From Marinobacter denitrificans (GTDB taxonomy: Bacteria; Pseudomonadota; Gammaproteobacteria; Pseudomonadales; Oleiphilaceae), in the NCBI RefSeq assembly GCF_008795955.1, contig NZ_VMHN01000002.1, positions 620,001 through 684,000 of the forward strand: a stretch of 64,000 bases of DNA, in the 5' to 3' direction. A program made the position numbers and the translations under genes. The notes beneath the pieces were generated by a model, which worked only from the letters and a program-made list of their open reading frames with translations, was not told where the DNA came from and did no database searches. Shown one piece after another: positions 25,647-36,716 of the stretch (position 1 is the first letter of the stretch; each line of letters opens with the position of its first letter).

Positions 25647-28199
25647 TCAGACCCAGAGCATGGCGCCCATCTCCAGGGGATGCGTCAGTGCATCATGGTA
25701 AGGGTACATTCTGAGCCTGAGGGTCTGAAGCCCGGGGTATGACGGCTGAACCTGCGTGGAAAACACGGTTTTGCCGTCGGCCTCGCTTTCCTTCTCAAGA
25801 AAGAAACTCGGAGGGCCGGGGTTCTTGTGGGTTCCTGTACATTCCGGGCTTACCAGACACTCTACGCGTACGTCGTCAGCACTCAGGCCGTTGAGCAATG
25901 CCTCCACTCGCAGCTCCACCGCACCGTCGTGAGGACAGCGGCTACCCACACACCCCACAACGTTTATTTCTACCCCCGGCCAGGCTTCCCTGATCCTCGC
26001 TTTCCAGTCGGCAAGCGCGGTGGCCATCTCGCCGCCATCCGCCGTTAACCGGGCGCCCTGGCTGGAGGCAGTCTGGTAGTAATTGGTAACGTAATCCATC
26101 ACCATGCGCTGGCTGTTGAACTGCGGCGTAATCGTTTTCATGGACGCCTTGGAGCGTTTTACCCAGCCTTTGGAGTAGCCCTGGGAGGCGCGCTCGTAGT
26201 AAAGCGGAACCACTTCGAACTCCAGCAGATCCAGGAGGTCGCGGGCCTCTTCCTGATTACGGAATTCGGCATCCATCTCGGTATCCCTGGGCGGTATGGC
26301 CCAGCCATTCCTGCCATTGTAACCCTCACCCCACCAGCCATCGAGCACGCTAAGGTTCAGGGCGCCATTCAGGGCGGCTTTTTCTCCGGAAGTACCACTG
26401 GCTTCTTTGGGGTACTCCGGCGTGTTCAGCCAGACATCCACGCCGCTGAGCAGCCGCCGGGCCATGGCCTGGTCGTAATCCTCCAGAAGTATGAGATGCC
26501 CCATCAGAGAAGGATGCATGGAAAGTTCATGGATGACTTTGATCAGCTGCTGGCCAGGTTTGTCCTGCGGGTGTGCCTTGCCGGCGAAAACCAGCACCAC
26601 AGGTCGATCCGCATTGGTGATGATCTGTTCCAGCCGGTCAAGGTCGGAAAAGATCAGGGTAGCGCGCTTGTAGGTGGCGAACCGCCGTGCGAAACCAATC
26701 ACCAGAGTATCCTTGTCCGTGGAGATCAGTTCGCGGGTCATGCGCTCCGTCACGGAATGCCCGGTACCGTTTCGCTTGTGCTGGCGTTTGAGTTGGCGAA
26801 CGACGTATTCGCCCATCTGCTGTTTGAGTGCTTTGTGAACGCTCCAGTAATGATAGTCGGGAATCTGGTCAATGAACTCCCAGAAAACCGGGTTTCTGAG
26901 CTCGCTCTTCCAGGTAGGGGCCTGGATATCAAACAGGCTCGACCATTCCGGCGCCAGAAAGGTAGGCACATGGACCCCGTTGGTGATGTAACCAAGAGGA
27001 TTCTCGTCCGCCGGCACCTGGGGCCAGATATCCCCCTCCATGCGAGAGGCCACACCTCCGTGAATCCTGCTGACGCCGTTGTGGAAGCGGGAACCACGCA
27101 GGCCAAGGCTTGTCATGTTGAAGGTGTCGCCATTGTCTTTGGAACCCAGTGCGAACACTTTCTCGAAATCCAGGCCCGATTCCTCCAGATAGCGCCCCAG
27201 GGCTTCCTGGACCAGGCCCCTGGAAAAGATATCGTGGCCAGCCGCCACCGGTGTGTGGGTTGTAAACAGGGTTGCACCGGCAACCGCCTCAAGGGCGGCT
27301 TCGAAGCTCAAACCCGCGGCCATGGCCTGCCGGCAACGTTCTATAATCTGGAATGCGGCATGGCCTTCGTTGATGTGCCAGGCTGTCGGGTAGAGCCTCA
27401 AAGCTTCCAGCACCCGGGTTCCTCCAATGCCGAGGAGCATTTCCTGGCTTATGCGTGTGGACTCGTCTCCGCCATACAACTGCAGCGTCAATTCCCGGTC
27501 TTCAGGGCTGTTTTCCTCAGTATTACTGTCAAGCAGGTACAAACGGATATGGCCCACACGGGCCTCCCATACCCGGGCGACAACATCCCGGTCGGGGAAG
27601 GGCACAGACACCTTCAGCACTTCACCGTCTTTCTCCACGGGCGTGATAGGGAGCTCGTCACTTGAATGGGAGCGATATCGCGCGATTTGCTGCCCTTGTG
27701 CGTCGATGCTCTGAATGAAGTAACCCTGCTGATACAGCAATCCGATGGCTACGAAGGGCAGGGCCAGGTCACTTGCGGCCTTACAATGATCCCCTGCCAG
27801 AATGCCAAGGCCGCCGGAATAGATGGGAAAACTTTCGTGAAAGCCGAACTCGGCACAGAAATAGGCCACCAGGGCGGTTTCCGGGTCCAGCTTTTCAGTT
27901 ACTTCCGGCCCTGGCCCCGCTTCCAGATAGGCATCGTAGGTGCTCAACACCCGTCGGTATTCGGCCAGAAAAGCCCGCTCCTCTGCCGCTTCATCAAGCC
28001 TGTCCTGGGCAACGCGCCTGAGAAAAAGCTTCGGGTTATGTTCAACCTTTTGCCATAGCCGCAGGTCGATGCGGGCGAAGAGACTCCGAACCCCGTGGTC
28101 CCAGCTGTAGAAAAGATCGTTTGCAAGCTCCTCAAGACGCTCAAGGGCCTCCGGAATCAGTGGATGGGCCTCAAGTCGGAATTCCGTTGCTTTATGCAT
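25647..28199 (-). CDS. glgP: Alpha-glucan (glycogen) phosphorylase, DUF3417 type
   Basis: An 850-residue phosphorylase releasing glucose 1-phosphate from alpha-1,4-glucans. The start is the ATG at 28199, with AGGAGG eight bases upstream; a frame beginning at 28232 is not supported. The N-terminal DUF3417 segment (LIPEALERLEELANDLFYSWDH) places it in the TIGR02094 group. The pyridoxal-phosphate Lys607 is in SGTSGEKAALNG, followed by GWWGEGYNG. The C-terminal 100 residues carry extra domain sequence (WVRECL-type beta region). It is last in the glgB-glgA-glgP operon, with 44 bases separating it from glgA. A second, divergent-branch paralogue lies at 37.5-40 kb. Confidence 0.95.
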   Translation of the reverse strand: MHKATEFRLEAHPLIPEALERLEELANDLFYSWDHGVRSLFARIDLRLWQKVEHNPKLFLRRVAQDRLDEAAEERAFLAEYRRVLSTYDAYLEAGPGPEVTEKLDPETALVAYFCAEFGFHESFPIYSGGLGILAGDHCKAASDLALPFVAIGLLYQQGYFIQSIDAQGQQIARYRSHSSDELPITPVEKDGEVLKVSVPFPDRDVVARVWEARVGHIRLYLLDSNTEENSPEDRELTLQLYGGDESTRISQEMLLGIGGTRVLEALRLYPTAWHINEGHAAFQIIERCRQAMAAGLSFEAALEAVAGATLFTTHTPVAAGHDIFSRGLVQEALGRYLEESGLDFEKVFALGSKDNGDTFNMTSLGLRGSRFHNGVSRIHGGVASRMEGDIWPQVPADENPLGYITNGVHVPTFLAPEWSSLFDIQAPTWKSELRNPVFWEFIDQIPDYHYWSVHKALKQQMGEYVVRQLKRQHKRNGTGHSVTERMTRELISTDKDTLVIGFARRFATYKRATLIFSDLDRLEQIITNADRPVVLVFAGKAHPQDKPGQQLIKVIHELSMHPSLMGHLILLEDYDQAMARRLLSGVDVWLNTPEYPKEASGTSGEKAALNGALNLSVLDGWWGEGYNGRNGWAIPPRDTEMDAEFRNQEEARDLLDLLEFEVVPLYYERASQGYSKGWVKRSKASMKTITPQFNSQRMVMDYVTNYYQTASSQGARLTADGGEMATALADWKARIREAWPGVEINVVGCVGSRCPHDGAVELRVEALLNGLSADDVRVECLVSPECTGTHKNPGPPSFFLEKESEADGKTVFSTQVQPSYPGLQTLRLRMYPYHDALTHPLEMGAMLWV

Positions 28200-28243
28200 A
28201 TTGATTGCCTCCTGGCGGGCGCATGCTCGCACTGGTCCAGCCG

Positions 28244-29695
28244 TTAGATGTCACGCTCTTTGAGAATGCTCTGATAGAGGTTGCCGTAACTTCGAGCCCG
28301 TTGCTTCCACGAATAGTCCTCTGCCATGCCGTTTTCCTGAAGCCGGCGCCACGATTTCCGAACCCGGAAATACGCCAGTGCCCGATCTATCGTTGCCAGC
28401 AGTGTCTGCTCATCCCCCCTGATAAACCGGAAACCGTTAGCCTTCCCAATGCCGGCCTCATCAGGGTCGTTCACGGTATCGGACAGCCCACCAACCGCGT
28501 GTACAACCGGAATGGTGCCATAGCGGAGGCTGTACATCTGGTTCAACCCGCAAGGCTCGAACCGCGAAGGCATCAGGAAAATATCGCATCCGGCAGTGAT
28601 ACGATGGGACAGCCCCTCATCGTAACCCAGTGTCAGGGACATCCGGCCGGGCCATTGCCGCGCCAGCTTTTTCAGTGGCTCTTCATACCGCGCCTCACCA
28701 GAACCGAGCAGTACAAACTGGCAACCGCGATCCAGTAACCCGGGCATCACGGCTATCAGCCAATCCACCCCCTTCTGTTCCACCAGGCGGCCGATAAATC
28801 CCAGCAGCGGACCACCGTTGACCTCGAGGCCGAGTTCCTGCTGCAACTGAGCCTGACACTGGGTTTTGTTTTTAAGGTGATCGCGGCCGTAGTGGAAAGC
28901 CAGCTCAGGGTCTTGCTCCGGGTTCCAGACACGGGCATCAATCCCATTGAGAATGCCAGTCAAACGGTTTGCCCGGTGCCGGAGGACGCCATCAAGACCA
29001 TGACCAAATTCCGGTGTCTGAATTTCTCTCGCATATTCGGGGCTGACAGTGGTAATGCGATCACTGAAAACAAGTCCGCCTTTAATAAAAGACAACTGGC
29101 CGTAAAACTCCAACTGCTCCAACCGCCAGAGTGAATCCGGCAACCCCAGGGCCCGAAAGGTTTCATGGGAGAAAAGGCCCTGGTAAGCAAGGTTGTGAAT
29201 GGTGAAGACCGTGCCAGGCCGATGGGGGTAGTGCTCGAGAAAGACCGGGAGGAGCCCGGTCTGCCAGTCGTTGCAGTGCACCAGATCCGGGCGCCAGTTC
29301 AGCCCGGCTTCGCCTACAGCCATCATGGCACCGACTCTGCCGAACAGCTCAAACCGATGGGCGTTATCCCACCAGTCCTGGCCCTTATCATTCTGATAGG
29401 GATTGCCGGGGCGCTCGAACAGGGGCGGGCAGTCTACCAGCCAGAGCGTGACCGCCGTTCCCGGAAGCCGGGTCTGCCACAGGCTGACCTCATATTGTCC
29501 TATCCGGAAGCGGGTTTTCCTGCGGGAACCTGCCTCTCTCGCAGCCTTGACCGCCGCAGGATAGCCAGGCAGGAGAATATGGACATCATAGTCCAGCCTG
29601 CACAGAGCCTCTGGCAGGCTGGCAGACACATCCGCGAGACCGCCGGTTTTCACCAGTGGGTAGACTTCACTGGTGGCAAACAGAACACGAATCAT
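28244..29695 (-). CDS. glgA: Glycogen synthase (ADP-glucose type)
   Basis: A 483-residue GT5 glycogen synthase that transfers glucose from ADP-glucose to the growing glucan. The ADP-glucose motif KTGGLADV begins at Lys16. The C-terminal Rossmann half contains [15 protein letters not shown] and the acceptor loop [23 protein letters not shown]. The ATG overlaps the glgB stop as ATGA, showing translational coupling. Substrate comes from GlgC, encoded on the opposite arm of the island. Confidence 0.96.
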   Translation of the reverse strand: MIRVLFATSEVYPLVKTGGLADVSASLPEALCRLDYDVHILLPGYPAAVKAAREAGSRRKTRFRIGQYEVSLWQTRLPGTAVTLWLVDCPPLFERPGNPYQNDKGQDWWDNAHRFELFGRVGAMMAVGEAGLNWRPDLVHCNDWQTGLLPVFLEHYPHRPGTVFTIHNLAYQGLFSHETFRALGLPDSLWRLEQLEFYGQLSFIKGGLVFSDRITTVSPEYAREIQTPEFGHGLDGVLRHRANRLTGILNGIDARVWNPEQDPELAFHYGRDHLKNKTQCQAQLQQELGLEVNGGPLLGFIGRLVEQKGVDWLIAVMPGLLDRGCQFVLLGSGEARYEEPLKKLARQWPGRMSLTLGYDEGLSHRITAGCDIFLMPSRFEPCGLNQMYSLRYGTIPVVHAVGGLSDTVNDPDEAGIGKANGFRFIRGDEQTLLATIDRALAYFRVRKSWRRLQENGMAEDYSWKQRARSYGNLYQSILKERDI

Positions 29696-31578
29696 AACGC
29701 TGGCCTCAGAATAATCGCCCCCAGCGGTGGCAGGGTGAGTTCCAGCGACCAGTTCCGGTTCATCCAGGGCTTTTCGTCGGCCGGCATCGGGTAGGGGTTG
29801 CCCAGGTTGCTACCCCCGTAATACTCGGAATCTGAATTGAAAATCTCCCGCCAGGTGCCCCCCTGAGGCAGCCCGATCCGGTAATGGTGCCGTGGCATCG
29901 GCGTGAAATTGACGACCATTACCGACGTTTCGCCTTGTGCCGTGCGCAGAAAGCTGACCACAGACTGGGGTGAGTCATGGCAGTCAATCCATTCAAATCC
30001 CTCAGGCCGGAAGCTGGCACCGTGTAATGATACCTCCTGCCGGTATAGGCTATTCAGGTCCTGCACCAGACGCTTGATGCCCTGATGCTCCGGGTAGGCC
30101 AGTAACGACCAGTCAAGCTCCCTGGCTTCGCTCCATTCCCTGCGTTGGCCAAATTCACCGCCCATGAACACCAGCTTGGCCCCGGGGTATCCGTACATAT
30201 AGGTAAACAGCACGCGTAAAGAGGCGCGCTGCTGCCACTCGTCCCCGGTCATTTTATTGATCAGGCTGCCCTTGCCATGCACAACCTCATCGTGTGACAG
30301 AGGGAGCAGGAAGTTTTCTGTGAAGGCGTAAAGCAGGCCAAAGGTCAGCTTGTCATGATGATACTGGCGGTACACGGGGTCCTGTTGAAGGTAATCCAGA
30401 GTGTCGTGCATCCAGCCCATGTTCCATTTCAGATTAAAACCAAGGCCCCCAATCTCCGCTGGACGGGTAACCCGCGGCCAGGAGGTGGACTCTTCGGCGC
30501 ATACCAGGGCGCCCGGAAACCGGCTCTGGCAGGCGCGGTTCAGCTCTCTCAGAAAATCGATGGCTTCAAGATTCTCATGACCTCCATGAACATTGGGCAA
30601 CCATTCACCTTCCTTGCGGGAATAGTTGAGATAAAGCATGGAAGCCACGGCATCCACTCGCAAGCCGTCTATGTGGAAAGCGTCGAGCCAGAACAGAGCG
30701 CTGCCGATCAGAAAGTTCCGGACCTCGTGGCGCCCGTAGTTGTAGATCAGCGTGCCCCAGTCCTGGTGGCGGCCCTGGCGTGGGTCTTCATGTTCGTACA
30801 ATGCGCTGCCATCAAACATGGCGAGGGCGTGTTCATCGGTGGGGAAGTGGCCGGGAACCCAGTCCAGAATCACGCCAATGTTGTTCCGGTGACACTGGTC
30901 AACCAGATAGCGCATGTCATCCGGTGTGCCGAAGCGACTCGTGGGCGCGTAGTAGCCTGTGGTCTGGTAGCCCCAGGATTCATCCAGCGGATGTTCAGTA
31001 ACCGGCAGCAATTCGATATGGGTGAAGCCCAGTTCCAGCACATAGGGAATCAGCTGGTCGGCAAGCTCACGATAAGTCAGCCATCGGCCGGAGCCGTGAT
31101 GACGCCAGGACGCAACGTGAACCTCGTATATTGAGAGGGGGGAATCCTGCCAGTTCCATTGGCTACGCCTGGTAAGCCAGTCACCATCGCTCCAGGAAAA
31201 ATGGCCGCGTTCGGTTACTACAGCTGCAGTAGCAGGCCTCATTTCGAAAGCCTGTCCGTAGGGGTCGGTTTTCAAAACCTGGTTGCCTGTCTCGGTGGTG
31301 ATCGAGAACTTGTAGAGCGTTCCAGTACCGATGCCCGGGATAAAACAGGACCAGACGCCCGTGCTGTCGTGCAGGCTCATCGGGTGGGCTTCTGAATCCC
31401 AATGATTGAAATCGCCGACCACGCTCACCGATCGGGCGTGGGGCGCCCAAACGGCAAAGCGGACACCTTCGGTATTCCGGGTTCTGCATACATGAGCGCC
31501 CAGAACGTTATAGATGTGCCAATGCCGCCCTTCGGAAAAAAGATGGAGGTCGAATTCGCTGAGCGTTGGGCTGTCCAT
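29692..31578 (-). CDS. glgB: 1,4-alpha-glucan branching enzyme
   Basis: A 628-residue GH13 branching enzyme that creates alpha-1,6 branches in glycogen. An N-terminal CBM48-like module ([23 protein letters not shown]) precedes the (beta/alpha)8 barrel. Catalytic Asp309 (GLRVDAVAS), Glu362 (CAEEST) and the Asp in LSHDEVVHG are spaced as in E. coli GlgB (53 residues between the first two). It lacks the longest N-terminal module of E. coli GlgB (728 residues). It is the first gene of the leftward glycogen operon; a 188-base region separates it from glgC. Confidence 0.96.
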   Translation of the reverse strand: MDSPTLSEFDLHLFSEGRHWHIYNVLGAHVCRTRNTEGVRFAVWAPHARSVSVVGDFNHWDSEAHPMSLHDSTGVWSCFIPGIGTGTLYKFSITTETGNQVLKTDPYGQAFEMRPATAAVVTERGHFSWSDGDWLTRRSQWNWQDSPLSIYEVHVASWRHHGSGRWLTYRELADQLIPYVLELGFTHIELLPVTEHPLDESWGYQTTGYYAPTSRFGTPDDMRYLVDQCHRNNIGVILDWVPGHFPTDEHALAMFDGSALYEHEDPRQGRHQDWGTLIYNYGRHEVRNFLIGSALFWLDAFHIDGLRVDAVASMLYLNYSRKEGEWLPNVHGGHENLEAIDFLRELNRACQSRFPGALVCAEESTSWPRVTRPAEIGGLGFNLKWNMGWMHDTLDYLQQDPVYRQYHHDKLTFGLLYAFTENFLLPLSHDEVVHGKGSLINKMTGDEWQQRASLRVLFTYMYGYPGAKLVFMGGEFGQRREWSEARELDWSLLAYPEHQGIKRLVQDLNSLYRQEVSLHGASFRPEGFEWIDCHDSPQSVVSFLRTAQGETSVMVVNFTPMPRHHYRIGLPQGGTWREIFNSDSEYYGGSNLGNPYPMPADEKPWMNRNWSLELTLPPLGAIILRPAL

Positions 31579-31766
31579 AGACCTTGCTTTCCCTGACCAG
31601 GTTGGCTTTCATTGGACGTTACCGGGCCTGTTTGAAAAATGACCCAGAACAAGTTTACGTCATAATTCCGTGATAGTGTTCTAATATAGTTACAAGCGTC
31701 AAAAACGTGGCAAACCCTCGGTTAAGCAACCGCCCACAGGGACTGAGTTTCTTCAGGGAAGCAGCT
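31579..31766. promoter_or_regulatory. Divergent control region of the glycogen island
   Basis: This 188-base region lies between glgB (leftward) and glgC (rightward) and must drive both arms. It is AT-richer than the surrounding coding DNA, with TTCTAATATAG around 31678-31688 as a possible -10 area. AGGGAAG at 31755-31761 serves glgC. I cannot define an operator by eye. Confidence 0.45.
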
Positions 31767-33032
31767 ATGCACACCGCCAAGCGTTTCGTCAGTCGTCTTA
31801 CTCGTCAGACATTAGCACTGGTACTTGCAGGAGGGCGAGGCTCCCGACTTCACGACCTCACCAAATGGCGCGCCAAACCAGCGGTGCCCTTTGGCGGCAA
31901 GTTCCGGATCATTGATTTTCCACTCTCCAACTGCATCAATTCGGGTATCGGTCAGGTAGGGGTGATCACCCAGTACAAATCCCACTCCCTGATCCGGCAC
32001 ATACAGCGAGGCTGGGGATTTCTTCGGGGTGAGCTGGACGAATTTGTCGAGCTGTTACCAGCCCAGCAGCGCATCGAAACCTCCTGGTACGAGGGCACTG
32101 CAGATGCAGTCCTCCAGAACCTCGACATCATCCGTAGTCATATGCCGGAGTATGTTCTGATTCTCGCTGGTGACCACATCTACAAGATGGACTATGGCAC
32201 CATGTTGGCGGCTCATGTCGAGAATGACGCGGATATCACCGTTGGCTGCATTGAGGTCCCGCTCGAAGAGGCCACGGCTTTCGGCGTGATGTCGGTGGAC
32301 GAGGAATTCAGGATTACCGAGTTTGTTGAAAAACCGGATCAACCCAGGCCAATGCCCGGCCATCCCGATAAAGCGCTGGCTTCCATGGGAATCTATGTGT
32401 TCAGCACCCAGGTGCTGTTCGATGAGCTGATGCGTGATCACCAGATGGAAGGGGGCACCTCCCATGATTTCGGCAAGGATATCATCCCTTCCGTCATCAA
32501 ACGCCTGCGGGTAGTGGCTTTTCCGTTCCAGGATCCGGTCCAGAAAAAGCCTGCTTACTGGCGGGACGTCGGCACCATCGATGCCCTCTGGCAAGCCAAT
32601 TTGGAGCTGATAGGTATCAGCCCTGAACTGAATCTCTACGACTCTCACTGGCCGATATGGACCTACCAGGAACAGTTGCCTCCGGCCAAGTTTATATTTG
32701 ACGACGAGAACCGTCGGGGGATGGCGGTGGATTCCATGATTGCGGGCGGCTGTATTGTCTCAGGTGCAGTGGTTAAACATTCCCTTTTATTTTCACAGGT
32801 TAGAGTTCACTCTTACAGCAATATATCAGATTCGGTCATCTATCCGGACGTAGATATTGGCCGCCACTGCTACATACGCAATGCCCTGATTGATCGCGGT
32901 TGCCGTATTCCGGAGGGTTCGCGCATCGGCTTTGATGAGGCGGAAGACCGAAAGCGGTTTCATGTTTCCCCAAAAGGTATTGTGCTGATCACGCCCGAGA
33001 TGCTCGGCCAGGATTATCCCCATGGCCTCTGA
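31767..33032 (+). CDS. glgC: Glucose-1-phosphate adenylyltransferase
   Basis: A 421-residue ADP-glucose pyrophosphorylase, the committed step of glycogen synthesis. The ATG at 31767 has AGGGAAG upstream and gives the usual family length; an in-frame start 20 codons earlier is unlikely. The N-terminal [15 protein letters not shown] and [17 protein letters not shown] motifs, the sugar-binding GTADAVLQN and the FVEKPDQP segment are intact. The C-terminal third is a left-handed beta-helix. The 3' end overlaps the GH57 gene by 11 bases. Allosteric control by glycolytic intermediates is known for the family. Confidence 0.96.
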   Translation: MHTAKRFVSRLTRQTLALVLAGGRGSRLHDLTKWRAKPAVPFGGKFRIIDFPLSNCINSGIGQVGVITQYKSHSLIRHIQRGWGFLRGELDEFVELLPAQQRIETSWYEGTADAVLQNLDIIRSHMPEYVLILAGDHIYKMDYGTMLAAHVENDADITVGCIEVPLEEATAFGVMSVDEEFRITEFVEKPDQPRPMPGHPDKALASMGIYVFSTQVLFDELMRDHQMEGGTSHDFGKDIIPSVIKRLRVVAFPFQDPVQKKPAYWRDVGTIDALWQANLELIGISPELNLYDSHWPIWTYQEQLPPAKFIFDDENRRGMAVDSMIAGGCIVSGAVVKHSLLFSQVRVHSYSNISDSVIYPDVDIGRHCYIRNALIDRGCRIPEGSRIGFDEAEDRKRFHVSPKGIVLITPEMLGQDYPHGL

Positions 33033-34746
33033 CAAAACCCCCGTCGTGCTTTGCTGGCACATGCACCAGCCGTCCTATCAAGATCTGCGCAACGGACAAT
33101 TCCTGTTTCCCTGGGTGTACCTCCACACCATCAAGGACTACAGCGATATGGCAGCGCACCTGGAACAGGAGCCCGAGGCAAGGGCCGTGGTCAATTTTGC
33201 GCCGGTTCTGCTGGAGCAGATCGAAATCTATCTGGTCCAGATTGAACGATGGCGCCATGGCGCCGGGGAGATCGGTGACCCACTGCTGGCTGCCCTGGTG
33301 ACGGATCAACTGCCAGCACCCGGCACGCCGGCCTTCCTGGGCCTGGTGGAAAAATGCCTCCGCGCCAACTCGGACCGAATCATCGGCCGCTATCCGGCCT
33401 TTAAAAGACTTGCCGAACTGGCTGATATCTATCGGAAAAAGCCGGAATTGCAGAGGTACATATCCAGCCGGTTCCTCTCAGATCTGCTGGTCTGGTATCA
33501 CCTTGGCTGGATGGGTGAAACCATTCGCCGTGAAAACCTCTGTATTCAGAGCCTTCAGGAGAAAGGCCACCAGTTCACGATGGATGATCGCCGAGCCCTG
33601 CTGGATGTAATTTACGAGGTGTTGTCCGGTATCGGGCCAAGATACCGGCATCTGGCCGGAAAGGGCCAGGTAGAGCTCTCTGTAAGCCCTTATACACACG
33701 CCATGCTGCCGTTGCTGCTGGAGCTGGAATCTGCCCGGGAAGCGATGCCGGACATTACCTTGCCCGTGCACAGCAACTATCCTGGCGGAAGCGACCGAGC
33801 GGGCTGGCAACTGCAACAGGCGAAAGCCGTTTTCCAGCGTTTCTTTGGCGTCGGGCCTTCCGGTTGCTGGGCTTCTGAAGGAGGACTGAGCCAGGCCACA
33901 CTGGCATTGCTGGATAGCGAAGGTTTCCAGTGGACCGCCAGCGGAGATTCGGTCATTCACAACAGCCTGCACCGGGCGCGGGAAGAGAACCCGGACCTGC
34001 CGGATTACGGCATTCATCAGCCGTTCACCTTTGGTGATGCTGCCATTAACGTCTTCTTTCGGGACGACGGCCTGTCTGATCTTATTGGTTTCACCTATGC
34101 AGACTGGCATGCCGAAGATGCAGTTGGCGATCTGGTTCACCATATGGAGAACATCGCGAAGCATGCCAAACACGGGCCTTGCCAGGTAATTTCCATCATT
34201 ATGGATGGCGAGAACGCCTGGGAATACTACCCTGAGAATGGGTATCACTTTCTAAACGAACTTTACCGGGTACTCGCGAAACACCCAACCCTGAAGCTAA
34301 CGACCTACAGCGATCTCGTCGCACACCCGGTCACCGACCCGATCCCTTTACCCCACCTGGTCGCCGGAAGCTGGATTTACGGCACCTTTTCCACATGGAT
34401 TGGCGACCCGGATAAAAACCGTGCCTGGGACCTGCTGTGTGAAGCGAAAATCCACTACGACCGGGCAATGGACAACGGTAGCCTTAATGCGGAGCAGAAA
34501 GAATCCGCAAGAAAGCAACTGGCCATCTGTGAGGGCTCCGACTGGTTCTGGTGGTTCGGGGATTACAATCCGGCCCAGATTGTCAGCGATTTCGAGCACC
34601 TGTATCGCAGGCATCTGGTGAATCTTTATGAAATGATCGGTTATCCGGCACCGCCGTCTGTGTTCCAGCAGCTAAGTCAGGGCAGTGGTGAGCCAGCCAG
34701 GGGTGGCGCCATGCGGCCCGGGCATGAAGCGGATACCGCAGTATGA
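33022..34746 (+). CDS. Glycoside hydrolase family 57 enzyme
   Basis: A 574-residue GH57 alpha-glucan-active enzyme. The start [14 protein letters not shown] is typical. The nucleophile Glu286 (CWASEGGLS) and acid/base Asp395 ([10 protein letters not shown]) are both present. GH57 members include alpha-amylases, 4-alpha-glucanotransferases and branching enzymes; the exact specificity cannot be settled here. It overlaps glgC by 11 bases and malQ by four (ATGA), so it is translated in a tightly packed operon. Together with MalQ and the phosphorylases it probably processes linear glucans. Confidence 0.92.
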   Translation: MASDKTPVVLCWHMHQPSYQDLRNGQFLFPWVYLHTIKDYSDMAAHLEQEPEARAVVNFAPVLLEQIEIYLVQIERWRHGAGEIGDPLLAALVTDQLPAPGTPAFLGLVEKCLRANSDRIIGRYPAFKRLAELADIYRKKPELQRYISSRFLSDLLVWYHLGWMGETIRRENLCIQSLQEKGHQFTMDDRRALLDVIYEVLSGIGPRYRHLAGKGQVELSVSPYTHAMLPLLLELESAREAMPDITLPVHSNYPGGSDRAGWQLQQAKAVFQRFFGVGPSGCWASEGGLSQATLALLDSEGFQWTASGDSVIHNSLHRAREENPDLPDYGIHQPFTFGDAAINVFFRDDGLSDLIGFTYADWHAEDAVGDLVHHMENIAKHAKHGPCQVISIIMDGENAWEYYPENGYHFLNELYRVLAKHPTLKLTTYSDLVAHPVTDPIPLPHLVAGSWIYGTFSTWIGDPDKNRAWDLLCEAKIHYDRAMDNGSLNAEQKESARKQLAICEGSDWFWWFGDYNPAQIVSDFEHLYRRHLVNLYEMIGYPAPPSVFQQLSQGSGEPARGGAMRPGHEADTAV

Positions 34747-36230
34747 CTTCGAGCAGCGCCAGCGATCTGTTCAGTATGCGCCGCGCTGGAGTCTTGCTGC
34801 ATCCGACATGCATACCCGGACCCTGGGGTGTTCTGGGAGCGAGTGCACGTACCTTCGTCGATTTTCTTGCCGACAGCGGGCTGAGTGTGTGGCAGACGCT
34901 CCCTATCGGGCCAACACATCCGGACCTCTCGCCGTACCAGTCCCTCAGCGCCCACGCTGGCAACCCACACCTGATTGACCTGTCAGAACTTGTTGAGGAT
35001 GGGCTGCTTGCAGAGGTGGAGCTGACACAACCGGATGCCGATACGCGCCATCAGTTGCTGACCCTGGCCGCCCGGCGCTTCTTCCGCAATGAAGGTAAAG
35101 GGCTAAGCGGGCTGGATCTTGCCGGTTACCAACACTTTCGTGACATCAACGGTTACTGGCTGGATGAATTCTGTCTGTTCTGTGGTATTCGCGAAGTCCA
35201 GGTGTCACCAGGCTGGCTTCATTGGCCGCCACCCCTTCGAGACCGCGATGCCACAGCCTTGCGAAGCTTCATTGAGCAGCACCAGCCCCGCCTGGACAGG
35301 ATCGGTTTCGAGCAGTTCCTGTTCTATCACCAGTGGCAGGCTCTGCGGGACTATGCGAGGGGGAAGGGCACCTTGCTGTTTGGCGACATACCCATTTTCG
35401 TGGCCCACGACAGTGCCGATGTCTGGGCCAACCGGCACCTGTTCAAGCTTGATGAACGGGGCGAGCCAACGGTGATTGCCGGAGTTCCGCCGGATTATTT
35501 TTCGCCGGAAGGCCAGCATTGGGGGAACCCGCTTTACGACTGGCAGGCTATGGCCCGGGATGGCTACCAGTGGTGGTTGGAGAGGCTCGAAAGCCAGCGC
35601 CACCTGTTCGACCTGATTCGTATTGATCACTTCCGTGGCCTCCAGGCCTACTGGGAAATCCCGGCAAAGACACCGGAACCACGATTCGGTGGTTGGGTTG
35701 CCGGCCCGGGGGACCACTTTCTCGAAGCCTGTTTTACGCGGTTTCCCGATTTACCGCTGGTTGCCGAGAACCTTGGGGTCATCAGCGACGATGTGGAAGT
35801 GTTGCGAAAACGGTTCCGGCTGCCCGGTATGACGGTAATGCAGTTCGGGTTTGATGGAAGCCCCAACAACCCCCATCTGTTGCATAACCACAATCCCCGG
35901 GATCTTGTGTACACAGGGACCCACGACAATGACACCACGCTTGGCTGGTACCAGAGCCTGGATGAGCCTACCAGGCGCTACGTTAACGATTACCTGGGTG
36001 CCACAGGAGACGGCATGCCCTGGCCAATCATCGATGCCGCCTTCCGGTCGGTGTGCTCCCTGGCTATTGTGCCGCTGCAGGACTTTATGGGGCTCGGCAC
36101 AGAGGCCAGATTCAACACCCCCGGAACCGTGGTGAACAACTGGGTATGGCAACTGGACTGGAATCTTTGCAGGAACGATCTGTCAAACAGGATTGCTGAA
36201 ACAGTAAAGCGTCATGGACGTCTACCGTGA
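34743..36230 (+). CDS. malQ: 4-alpha-glucanotransferase (amylomaltase)
   Basis: A 495-residue GH77 disproportionating enzyme that transfers glucan segments between maltodextrins. The family start (RRAGVLLHPTCIPGPWGVLG) and the LPIGPTHPDLSPYQSLSA loop are present. The triad is Asp295 (IRIDHFRG), Glu342 (LVAENLG) and Asp395 (THDNDTT). The ATG overlaps the GH57 stop as ATGA. It supplies chains long enough for phosphorolysis and recycles short debranching products. Confidence 0.96.
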   Translation: MTSSSASDLFSMRRAGVLLHPTCIPGPWGVLGASARTFVDFLADSGLSVWQTLPIGPTHPDLSPYQSLSAHAGNPHLIDLSELVEDGLLAEVELTQPDADTRHQLLTLAARRFFRNEGKGLSGLDLAGYQHFRDINGYWLDEFCLFCGIREVQVSPGWLHWPPPLRDRDATALRSFIEQHQPRLDRIGFEQFLFYHQWQALRDYARGKGTLLFGDIPIFVAHDSADVWANRHLFKLDERGEPTVIAGVPPDYFSPEGQHWGNPLYDWQAMARDGYQWWLERLESQRHLFDLIRIDHFRGLQAYWEIPAKTPEPRFGGWVAGPGDHFLEACFTRFPDLPLVAENLGVISDDVEVLRKRFRLPGMTVMQFGFDGSPNNPHLLHNHNPRDLVYTGTHDNDTTLGWYQSLDEPTRRYVNDYLGATGDGMPWPIIDAAFRSVCSLAIVPLQDFMGLGTEARFNTPGTVVNNWVWQLDWNLCRNDLSNRIAETVKRHGRLP

Positions 36231-36337
36231 TGGCTGTTCGATTATTGATCAACATCAAAAAGGTGTAAGCAATACTCCGCTATAAATAACAGGTAGTTTA
36301 AACAATTGGCGTTCTTTGTGAGTCATAGGGGGGGAAC

Positions 36338-36697
36338 ATGGAACACAGACTCAGCAAACGCATACAGGGTAAGCTTGGCCTGCTGGTTTATAAACGTGGA
36401 ATGCCCGTGGCAACCGGCCAGATCCGGGATGCATCAAAGCGGGGCCTATTTATTGCCACAGACTACACAGACGTCCAGCTCAACCAGACCCTGGAACTTG
36501 AATTTCGCTTTCCTCACAAGCAGGAAAAGCAGTTTCGCCGGCTCACCGCCCATGTTGTTCGCAAGTCTGCCAATGGTTTGGGAGTCGATTTCGAGGGGGT
36601 CGATAACGATAGTTTTACCATCTCCTCACTCATTCAATGGCTGACAAAACACCATAGGCCGATGAACTATTTTCCTGTTCGCCGGCAAGCCTACTGA
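36338..36697 (+). CDS. PilZ domain protein
   Basis: A 119-residue PilZ protein, a probable c-di-GMP receptor. The RxxxR motif is at the N-terminus (HRLSKRIQG) and the second ligand motif is DASKRG (around residue 32). The beta strands FPHKQEKQFRRLTAHVV and NGLGVDFEGVD complete the barrel. A G-rich ribosome site (GGGGGGGAAC) precedes the ATG. It sits 107 bases after malQ and 19 before the SDR gene, inside the glycogen island, suggesting c-di-GMP-linked control or mere proximity. Confidence 0.85.
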   Translation: MEHRLSKRIQGKLGLLVYKRGMPVATGQIRDASKRGLFIATDYTDVQLNQTLELEFRFPHKQEKQFRRLTAHVVRKSANGLGVDFEGVDNDSFTISSLIQWLTKHHRPMNYFPVRRQAY

Positions 36698-36716
36698 CAC
36701 TTCAGGGAAGACTTCC